Part shown: one piece after another, positions 6,822-11,974 of the stretch
How the letters are laid out: the number at the start of each line of letters is the position of its first letter
How positions within the stretch are numbered: the first letter of the stretch is position 1
DNA from: QWPN01 sp044360305
GTDB lineage: Bacteria; Planctomycetota; Planctomycetia; Pirellulales; UBA1268
NCBI GenBank assembly: GCA_044360305.1
Contig: JBIKKQ010000102.1
Span: 1-11,974, forward strand
DNA: 11,974 bases
Reading direction: 5' to 3'
The notes under the pieces: model-generated
Seen by the model: the letters and a program-made list of their open reading frames with translations, nothing else
Told to the model about the DNA's origin: nothing
The model's database searches: none
Position numbers and translations under genes: made by a program

Positions 6822-7343
6822 ATGGGTCGGCACGGCGCGGTCACGTTCAAGGGCAATCCGCTGACGCTCGTCGGCGATGAGGTCAAGGTGGGTGCTGCGG
6901 CGCCCGATTTCACGCTCGCCTCCTACGGCCCCGGCGGCATGCAGCAGCTTCGCAAGGCGGACCTGCTCGGCAAGCCGACGCTGATCAGCGTGGTGCCGTC
7001 GCTCGACACCCCGGTCTGCCAGGTGCAGACGAAGACGTTCAACACCCGGCTCGCCGCGCTTGGCGATCGGGTCAACGCGGTCACGGTAAGCCTCGACCTG
7101 CCGTTCGCGATGAACCGGTTCTGCGGCGCCGAGGAGATCAAGGGGCTGCGGACCGGCAGCGACTACATGGACCGCAGCTTCGGCACCAGCTGGGGCGTCC
7201 TGATCGACGAACTCAAGATTCTCGCCCGGGCCGTGTTCGTGCTCGACTCCCAGGGAGTCGTGCGGTACGCGCAGGTCGTGAAGGAAGTGGCGAGCGAGCC
7301 GGACTACGACGCGGCGCTGGCGGCGCTGGAGAAGACGACGTAG
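6822..7343 (+). CDS. tpx: Thiol peroxidase (atypical 2-Cys peroxiredoxin, Tpx)
   Basis: Tpx reduces hydrogen peroxide and small lipid hydroperoxides with electrons from thioredoxin. The 173-residue protein starts with the Tpx-typical beta hairpin (VTFKGNPLTLVGDEVKVGAAAPDFTL), carries the peroxidatic cysteine C66 in PSLDTPVCQVQTKTFN (59-74) and the resolving cysteine C101 in LPFAMNRFCGAEEIKGL (93-109), then FGTSWGVLIDELKILARAVFVLD (about 120-142). Both active cysteines and the TPVC threonine are intact; length matches the family (~165-175). A strong GAGGAGG (6808-6814), 7 nt before ATG 6822, fixes the start over an upstream in-frame ATG at 6594. It is divergent from the manA run and convergent with alaS. 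As a single gene with its own promoter, it is probably an independent stress or housekeeping unit. Confidence 0.96.
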   Translation: MGRHGAVTFKGNPLTLVGDEVKVGAAAPDFTLASYGPGGMQQLRKADLLGKPTLISVVPSLDTPVCQVQTKTFNTRLAALGDRVNAVTVSLDLPFAMNRFCGAEEIKGLRTGSDYMDRSFGTSWGVLIDELKILARAVFVLDSQGVVRYAQVVKEVASEPDYDAALAALEKTT

Positions 7344-7362
7344 GCCTGCGGGCCGCCGCCTG

Positions 7363-7394
7363 GCCGGCCGACCGGGCTTCGCCCCGGGGCCGGC
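7363..7394. terminator. GC-rich hairpin between convergent tpx and alaS, possible bidirectional terminator
   Basis: GCCGGCC (7363-7369) pairs exactly with GGCCGGC (7388-7394). After a small GA bulge, CCGGG (7372-7376) pairs with CCCGG (7383-7387) around a CTTCGC loop. It lies 20 nt after the tpx stop and 8 nt after the alaS stop, so it could end both transcripts. There is no U-run on either side, so intrinsic termination strength is uncertain. Confidence 0.5.
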
Positions 7395-7402
7395 GGGCGG
7401 CG

Positions 7403-10015
7403 TCAGGCCCGCAGCCGGGCCTCGATCGACTGCCGGGCGGCATCGAGGGCGGCGGGCAGCTTGTCCACCAGCTTGCCGCCGGCCTGGGCGAGGTCGGGCT
7501 TCCCCCCTCCCTTGCCCCCCACGATCGTCGCCGGATCCTTGATCCAGTCACCCGCCGACAGGCCACGGGCCTCGAGTTCGCGGGAGATCCCGGCCACGAG
7601 CGTCACCTTGTCGCCGTCGGCCGCCGCCAGCAGCACGGCGATCGGACTCGCCTTCCGCCGCAGCTGGTCGATGCACTGCCGCATCGCCCCGGCGTCGCAG
7701 CCCTTGGCCTCGGCCACGACGACCCGGGTGCCGCCGACGTCGACGGCCCGCGCCAGCAGATCGTCGGGCGACGTTCCGGCGGCAGCGGCCGCCGGCTTCG
7801 CCTTCTTCAGGTCGCGCAACTCCTTCACCACGGCGGTCAGCCGGTGGGAGAGTTCCTGCACCGGCACCTTCAAGACCGCGGCCGACTCGGCGAGCGCCTG
7901 TTCCGCCTGGCGGAAACGGTCGAGCGCCTTCGCGCCCGTGACCGCGCTGATCCGCCGGGTTCCGGCCGAGACGCTCTCCTCGCCCGTGATCCGCACGAGG
8001 CCGATCTGGCCGGTGCTCGTCACGTGCGTGCCGCCGCAGAGTTCGCGGCTCACCCCGTCCATCGTCACCATCCGGACGACGTCCGGGTATTTCTCCCCGA
8101 ACAGCATCATGGCCCCCTCGTGCCGGGCCTCGGCCAACGGCAGGAGGCGGGCCGAGACCGGCACCGCGGCGAGGACGCGGGCGTTGACCATGCCCTCGAT
8201 CTGCCGCAGCGTGTCGTGGTCGATCGCCGAACCGTGCGCGAAGTCGAACCGCAACAGGTCGGCGTCCACCTTCGAGCCCTGCTGCACGGCGTGCGGGCCG
8301 AGGTGATGCTGCAGGGCCGCATGCAGCAGATGCGTCGCTGAATGGGCCCGGCGCAGGGCGGCGCGGCGATCCGGATCGACCCGGGCGGTGACGGCGGCGT
8401 TGAGCTCCAGGCTGCCGCTCCGCAGGTGGCCGACGTGCAGCATGAAGCCCCCTTCCCGCAGCGTGTCGGTCACCTCGAACGCCCCGCCGGGCCATTCGAT
8501 CAGACCGGTGTCGCCCACCTGCCCACCAGACTCGCCGTAGAACGGCGTCCGATCGAGGACCAGCGTGACGGGGGCGGCATGCCCGACCTCCCGGAGGTGC
8601 TCGCAGAGCGCGTCCTGGGCGATGATCCCGATGACTTTTCCCTCGGCCTCGGTCGTGTCGTAGCCGAGAAACTCCGAGCCGTGCATCGTCTTCTTGAGGG
8701 CGTCGAGCGGTCCCGAGGTGAACACCTCGACCCGCGTGCCGGCCCCCGACTTCAGGCCGTGCTCCTCCATCGCCGCGCGGAATCCGGGCCAGTCGAAGCC
8801 GCAGTTGCGCTCCGCCGCCAGGGTCTCCAGCAGTTCGGGCGGGAAGCCGTAGGTGGTGTAGAGTTCCGCCGCGTCGGTCCCCTTCACCACGCCGCTGCCC
8901 GACCGGCCGATCGCCGCGAACAGGTTCTCGATCCGGGCGAGGCCACCGTCGATCGTGGCGAGGAACGACTCCTCCTCGCGTTTGACTACGCTCCCCACGC
9001 GGTCGACCGTGTCGGCCAGTTCCGGATAGGGCTTTCGCATCATCTCCGCGACCGTCGTCGGCAGCCGGTGGAGGAACGGCTCCTGCATCCCCATCTGCCG
9101 GCCGTCGAGCACGGCCCGGCGGAGGAGCCGCTTGACGACGTACTTCTCCTCGTTGTTGCCCGGCATGACGTTCTCGTGGATGGCGAACGTGCAGGCCCGC
9201 ACATGGTCGGCGATCCGCCGCATCCGGCGGCCGTCGTCGCTGGCCGGCTCGTACTTCCGGCCGCAGACCTCGGCCACCGCCTCGACGAGCGGCCGGAGGA
9301 TGTCGATGTGGAAGTTGCTGTCCACGCCCTGGAGCATGGCGCACGTCCGCTCCAGGCCCATGCCGGTGTCGATGTTGCGGCTGGGGAGTGGGTGGAGGTT
9401 GTCGGGGGGCGTGCCGACACGGTTGAACTGCGTGAACACGAGATTCCAGATTTCCACGTCGCTGCCGTCGGGCATCCGGTAGAAGATCTCGCTGCACGGC
9501 CCGCAGACGCCGTCGGGGCCCTGAGACGGCGAACTGGCCGGCCAGAAGTTGTCGTCCTCGCCCATCCGCGTGATCCTCGCCGCGGGCACGCCCACCTCGT
9601 CGGCCCAGATCCGGAAGGCCTCGTCGTCCTCCTGGTAGACGGTGATCGAGAGCTTCTCCGGGGCGATGTTCAGCCAGTTCCGCGCTGTGAGGAACTCCCA
9701 CGCCCAGTGGATCGCCTCGCGCTTGAAGTAGTCGCCGAAGGAGAAGTTGCCGAGCATCTCGAAGAACGTGTGGTGCCGGGGCGTGCGGCCCACGTTGTCG
9801 ATGTCGCCGGTCCGCAGGCACTTCTGGCAGGTCGTCGCCCGGGTGAAGTCGAGCTTGCACTTGCCGAGGAAGTGGTCCTTGAACTGGTTCATGCCGGCCG
9901 GCGTGAACAGGACCGACGGGTCCCAGCGCGGCACGAGGACGTCGCTGGGGCGGCGGACGCAGCCCTTGGATTCGAAGAACGCGAGGTAGGCTTCGCGAAG
10001 GTCGTCGGCCTTCAT
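7403..10015 (-). CDS. alaS: Alanine-tRNA ligase
   Basis: AlaS charges tRNA-Ala and hydrolyses mischarged Ser- and Gly-tRNA-Ala. The 870-residue protein is full length (E. coli 876). The class II catalytic domain begins MKADDLREAYLAFFESKGC, with RWDPSVLFTPAGMNQFKDHFLG and the motif 2 region CQKCLRTGDIDNVGRTPRHHTFFEMLGNFSFGDYFK, followed by the tRNA-recognition helices including ENVMPGNNEEKYVVKRLLRRAV. The editing domain keeps its four zinc ligands, H558 and H562 (HSATHLLH) and C660 and H664 (CGGTH). A C-terminal C-Ala/DHHA1 domain ends with VGGKGGGKPDLAQAGG. No key residue is missing. The start ATG 10015-10013 is the family start; GGAG lies 11 nt upstream. recA is 171 bp upstream on the same strand; the order recA-alaS is known in several bacteria, usually with recX between, which is absent here. 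Confidence 0.98.
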   Translation of the reverse strand: MKADDLREAYLAFFESKGCVRRPSDVLVPRWDPSVLFTPAGMNQFKDHFLGKCKLDFTRATTCQKCLRTGDIDNVGRTPRHHTFFEMLGNFSFGDYFKREAIHWAWEFLTARNWLNIAPEKLSITVYQEDDEAFRIWADEVGVPAARITRMGEDDNFWPASSPSQGPDGVCGPCSEIFYRMPDGSDVEIWNLVFTQFNRVGTPPDNLHPLPSRNIDTGMGLERTCAMLQGVDSNFHIDILRPLVEAVAEVCGRKYEPASDDGRRMRRIADHVRACTFAIHENVMPGNNEEKYVVKRLLRRAVLDGRQMGMQEPFLHRLPTTVAEMMRKPYPELADTVDRVGSVVKREEESFLATIDGGLARIENLFAAIGRSGSGVVKGTDAAELYTTYGFPPELLETLAAERNCGFDWPGFRAAMEEHGLKSGAGTRVEVFTSGPLDALKKTMHGSEFLGYDTTEAEGKVIGIIAQDALCEHLREVGHAAPVTLVLDRTPFYGESGGQVGDTGLIEWPGGAFEVTDTLREGGFMLHVGHLRSGSLELNAAVTARVDPDRRAALRRAHSATHLLHAALQHHLGPHAVQQGSKVDADLLRFDFAHGSAIDHDTLRQIEGMVNARVLAAVPVSARLLPLAEARHEGAMMLFGEKYPDVVRMVTMDGVSRELCGGTHVTSTGQIGLVRITGEESVSAGTRRISAVTGAKALDRFRQAEQALAESAAVLKVPVQELSHRLTAVVKELRDLKKAKPAAAAAGTSPDDLLARAVDVGGTRVVVAEAKGCDAGAMRQCIDQLRRKASPIAVLLAAADGDKVTLVAGISRELEARGLSAGDWIKDPATIVGGKGGGKPDLAQAGGKLVDKLPAALDAARQSIEARLRA

Positions 10016-10057
10016 GGATGGTGCAGCTCCGGGAACCGTCAGGATGTGGGGTCGCCC

Positions 10058-10063
10058 ACTATA
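10058..10063 (-). promoter_or_regulatory. Candidate -10 element for alaS
   Basis: The minus strand reads GGGTATAGTGGG; TATAGT matches five of six -10 positions and lies 42 bp before the alaS ATG. No good -35 is seen at 16-18 bp. It suggests alaS may have its own promoter besides any read-through from recA. Confidence 0.3.
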
Positions 10064-10123
10064 CCCGGCGAGGCCGCCGCGGAGCGACGCCGTTCCGCGG
10101 CCGACCCGGGCATGAAACGACGC

Positions 10124-10162
10124 CGCCCACCGGCGGCCGCTTGGGTCGGCCGCCAGTGGGCG
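10124..10162 (-). terminator. Long hairpin downstream of recA
   Basis: A 16-bp inverted repeat with one mismatch: CGCCCACCGGCGGCCG (10124-10139) and CGGCCGCCAGTGGGCG (10147-10162) around a 7-nt loop. On the recA transcript it begins 24 nt after the stop and precedes the alaS leader, as a terminator or attenuator would. No U-run follows, so it may be a processing or stability structure, or permit partial read-through into alaS. Confidence 0.5.
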
Positions 10163-10186
10163 GGTACACGAAACGGTTCCGACTGC

Positions 10187-11299
10187 TCAGTCGCCGCCGC
10201 CGTCGCCGGCCGAGGCCGCGATGACGACGTCCTTGCTGGCGAGGATCTTCTCGCGCAGTTCCTGGGCAACCTTGGGGTTTTCCTTGAGGAACAACCGGGC
10301 CTTTTCCCGTCCCTGGCCCAGATGCACCTCGCCGTAGCGGAGCCAGGTGCCGGTCTTGTCCACGAGCTTGGCGGTGATCGCCAGGTCGAGGATATCTCCC
10401 TCCACGCTGATGCCATCGGCGTGCATCATGTCGAACTCGGCCACCCGGAACGGCGGCGCGACCTTGTTCTTGACCACCTTCACCTTCACCCGCTGGCCGA
10501 CGACATCCTCGCCGTCCTTCAGCTGGCCGATCCGACGGACGTCGATCCGGCACGAGGAGTAGAACTTGAGCGCCCGGCCGCCCGGTGTGGTCTCCGGGCT
10601 GCCGAACATCACGCCGATCTTCTCGCGGATCTGGTTGATGAAGATCACGGTCGTCTTCGACTTGGCGATGGCACCCGTCAGCTTCCGCATCGCCTGGCTC
10701 ATGAGCCGGGCCTGGAGGCCGACGAACGAATCGCCGATCTCGCCGTCGAGCTCCTTCTGCGGCACGAGGGCCGCCACGGAGTCGACGACGATGATGTCGA
10801 TGGCGTTGCTCTTGATCAGCAGCTCGGCGATGTGCATCGCCTCCTCGCCGCTGGTCGGCTGGCTGACGAGCAACGACTCGAGCGAGATGCCGAGCTTCTT
10901 GGCCCAGCTCGGGTCGAGCGCGTGCTCGGCGTCGATGAAGGCCGCGATGCCGCCGGCCCGTTGCGACGCCGCCACGGCGTGCAGGGCGAGCGTGGTCTTG
11001 CCGCTCGACTCGGGGCCGAAGACCTCGATGATGCGGCCGCGGGGGAAGCCCTTGCCGCCGAGGGCGAGGTCAACCGACAGGCTGCCGGACGAGATGCCCT
11101 CGATCGGGGCCTGGGCGTCGCTGCCCAGCGGCATGATGGAGCCTTCGCCGAACTCCTTTTCGATCTGGGCGAGCGTGTTGCGGAGCGTGGCGTTGTCCTC
11201 GAGGAACGAGGGGATGGGTTTCGCCCCCTTTTTTCCTCCGCGGCCCTCGTCGAGTTTGGATTCCTTGTCCTTCGCCGCCTTGTCGTCCTTCTTGCCCAT
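10187..11299 (-). CDS. recA: Recombinase RecA
   Basis: RecA forms ATP-dependent filaments on single-stranded DNA, drives strand exchange and triggers LexA self-cleavage. The 370-residue protein shows Walker A GPESSGKT (95-102), FIDAEHALDP with catalytic E125 (121-130), Walker B IIVVDSVA (169-176), ARLMSQAMRKL (197-207), the DNA-binding loop region QIREKIGVMFGSPETTPGGRALKFYSS (223-249) and a normal C-terminal domain. Before the core (from ~FLEDNATLRNTLAQIEKEFG at 32) is a ~31-residue Lys/Asp/Glu-rich extension absent from E. coli RecA. I chose ATG 11299 (MGKKDDKAAK; AGGAG 11 nt upstream). An in-frame ATG at 11332 (MIMAPAGASGR) has a better GGGAGG site at 8 nt, but the codons between (GCA, CCA, GCA, GGA, GGT) are unlike this GC-ending gene, so I favour the shorter form. 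No recX follows. Confidence 0.97.
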   Translation of the reverse strand: MGKKDDKAAKDKESKLDEGRGGKKGAKPIPSFLEDNATLRNTLAQIEKEFGEGSIMPLGSDAQAPIEGISSGSLSVDLALGGKGFPRGRIIEVFGPESSGKTTLALHAVAASQRAGGIAAFIDAEHALDPSWAKKLGISLESLLVSQPTSGEEAMHIAELLIKSNAIDIIVVDSVAALVPQKELDGEIGDSFVGLQARLMSQAMRKLTGAIAKSKTTVIFINQIREKIGVMFGSPETTPGGRALKFYSSCRIDVRRIGQLKDGEDVVGQRVKVKVVKNKVAPPFRVAEFDMMHADGISVEGDILDLAITAKLVDKTGTWLRYGEVHLGQGREKARLFLKENPKVAQELREKILASKDVVIAASAGDGGGD

Positions 11300-11409
11300 G
11301 CGACCGCTCGCTCCTGCTGGTGCCATGATCATGGCTGCTGCCTCCCACGGTTCCCGGCACGTCGTCGGGGTGGTTGCTTCGCCACCATGAATCGAGCGAT
11401 TTGCCGCGG

Positions 11410-11424
11410 AAACGAACACTGAAC
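11410..11424 (-). promoter_or_regulatory. Possible LexA-type operator at the recA start of transcription
   Basis: The minus strand reads GTTC-AGTGTTC-GTTT, seven of eight matches to the direct-repeat GTTC-N7-GTTC operator known for alphaproteobacterial LexA. It falls just downstream of the proposed -10, where a repressor would block initiation. Planctomycete LexA sites are not something I can recall firmly, so the assignment rests on position and pattern only. Confidence 0.3.
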
Positions 11425-11430
11425 GCGGGT

Positions 11431-11459
11431 ATAGTATCGGATCGCACTCGGCTTGGCAA
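11431..11459 (-). promoter_or_regulatory. recA promoter
   Basis: On the minus strand, TTGCCA (11459-11454; five of six -35 matches) and TACTAT (11436-11431; four of six -10 matches) are separated by exactly 17 bp. Transcription would start near 11424, leaving a leader of about 125 nt to ATG 11299, or 92 nt to ATG 11332. It is the best-formed promoter in the window. Confidence 0.5.
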
Positions 11460-11613
11460 GAGGTTTTTTGGGGGGACGAGGCACCGCGGAATCCCCGAGG
11501 AACTGGGAGAAACCGGCCGGAAAATCTGGCCAGCCGGCAAAGTGGCCCAAGAAGCCCAAAAAGGACAGGCGTCTGGGCGGGCTGCCCCGCCGAGCCGGCG
11601 GCTGTCTCCTCGC

Positions 11614-11678
11614 TGGGATATTTCGCCACGGCGGGCCGTGGCGGCTTCGACCGGGGGCTGCGGAGGCGAAATCTCCCA
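11614..11678. repeat. Nested inverted repeats
   Basis: TGGGATATTTCGCC (11614-11627) and GGCGAAATCTCCCA (11665-11678) are inverted copies with one mismatch in 14. Inside, CGCCACGGC (11624-11632) and GCCGTGGCG (11635-11643) form a perfect inner palindrome. The arms share four bases, so the two folds compete at the base. This is typical of an intergenic palindromic repeat; no gene lies within it. Confidence 0.75.
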
Positions 11679-11734
11679 CGCTCGTCGAGCAACCGCCGCT
11701 CCGGCTGCGTTGGGCGCTGGACAGGTGAATTGGG

Positions 11735-11773
11735 GAGTCGCCCGAAAGAGTCGCCCGAAAGAGTCGCCCGAAA
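11735..11773. repeat. Three perfect tandem copies of a 13-bp unit
   Basis: GAGTCGCCCGAAA is repeated three times head to tail (11735-11747, 11748-11760, 11761-11773) with no changes. The unit length is not a multiple of three and there are no spacers, so it is neither a coding repeat nor CRISPR. It is immediately followed by GGACAGGC, part of a direct repeat also found at 11560-11570. Confidence 0.9.
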
Positions 11774-11799
11774 GGACAGGCATGGTGTGACCACCAGAC

Positions 11800-11932
11800 G
11801 GGGGTGCCCGTGCCCCGTTCGCCGGACGTTCGCGGATGCCTTCGTGGCATCCGCTCACTCGATGCCGACTTCGCTTCGCCATCCTGGCTGCGCTCGTCGG
11901 CACCCGCCGGCTCTCGGGGCACGGGCACCCCC
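11800..11932. repeat. 133-bp structured element with 18-bp perfect terminal inverted repeats
   Basis: The outer arms (11800-11817 and 11915-11932) are exact 18-bp reverse complements. Inside them GCCGG (11821-11825) pairs with CCGGC (11907-11911). Two internal hairpins follow: GCGGATGCC (11832-11840) with GGCATCCGC (11846-11854) around TTCGT, and TGCCGAC (11863-11869) with GTCGGCA (11896-11902). The whole can fold as one long stem with two branches. It could be a non-autonomous mobile element (MITE- or REP-like) or a structured RNA; there is no coding capacity and no flanking target duplication that I can see. Confidence 0.75.
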
Positions 11933-11974
11933 TCCACCACCGCCACGCTCGGGGACGATCGCTCACCCAACCTC

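Larger units (their letters stand above)
11460..11974. other. Gene-free, repeat-rich intergenic region at right edge
   Basis: No reading frame in these ~515 bases shows a recognisable domain, a ribosome site with a fitting start, or the codon pattern of neighbouring genes. Open frames here only run through repeats. The stretch holds a T6/G6 run (11463-11474), a short hairpin near 11575-11590 (GGCGGG with CCCGCC), the longer inverted repeat at 11614-11678, three 13-bp tandem units, and the large hairpin element at 11800-11932. It looks like accumulated mobile or palindromic repeats. Confidence 0.6.

Noticed and set aside
8342..11422. Open frame of 1026 codons on the plus strand opposite alaS and recA
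   Set aside because: It is antisense to two complete, unmistakable genes, crosses their intergenic hairpin and the recA promoter, and its composition (Arg/Ala/Gly/Glu/His-rich, no domain) is what GC-rich third positions produce on the opposite strand.
11735..11773. Triple repeat considered as a CRISPR array
   Set aside because: The 13-bp units have no spacers between them and no cas gene is nearby.
11329..11970. Minus-strand frames in the right-edge region (213 and 298 codons) and plus-strand frames at 11374-11790 and 11453-11728
   Set aside because: They run through tandem and inverted repeats, the recA promoter and leader, with different frames open at once and no domain or suitable start.

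Overview
This is a GC-rich, tightly packed stretch of bacterial chromosome made almost entirely of housekeeping genes. The style of the proteins suggests a planctomycete, probably of the Pirellulales. The clues are the long charged extension on RecA, the Gly/Arg/Pro-rich tail on the pseudouridine synthase, a short planctomycete-type lipoprotein, weak or missing Shine-Dalgarno sites at several starts, and repeat-filled intergenic DNA. That placement is inference from style and recall; no search was run.

Layout, left to right. A uroporphyrinogen-III C-methyltransferase (cobA-like, minus strand) runs off the left edge. It is divergent from a 480-residue TPR-repeat protein (834-2276, +), which is followed by ribosomal protein S20 (rpsT, 2365-2664, +). 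Converging on rpsT is a minus-strand run of five genes. In transcription order these are a 56-residue membrane protein (6448-6618), mannose-6-phosphate isomerase (manA, 5444-6451, overlapping it by 4 nt), a small lipoprotein (5075-5383), an RluB-type 23S rRNA pseudouridine synthase (3567-4952), and the dihydroorotate dehydrogenase electron-transfer subunit pyrK (2690-3562, 4 nt after rluB). Divergent from this run is thiol peroxidase tpx (6822-7343, +). It converges on alanyl-tRNA synthetase alaS (7403-10015, -), and recA (10187-11299, -) lies upstream of alaS. The last ~510 bases (from 11460) hold no convincing gene but carry several inverted and tandem repeats, including a 133-bp element closed by 18-bp perfect inverted repeats.

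The genes serve separate core functions: tetrapyrrole, pyrimidine and sugar-phosphate metabolism, translation and rRNA modification, peroxide defence and DNA repair. They do not look like one pathway. The recA-alaS order and the close coupling of manA with the small membrane protein and of rluB with pyrK are the clearest functional groupings. I see no defence island, prophage, CRISPR array or transposase gene. The least explained DNA is the repeat-rich right end. The recA promoter also holds a possible LexA-type operator. Most long open frames opposite the real genes, including one of 1026 codons, are by-products of GC-rich codon use.
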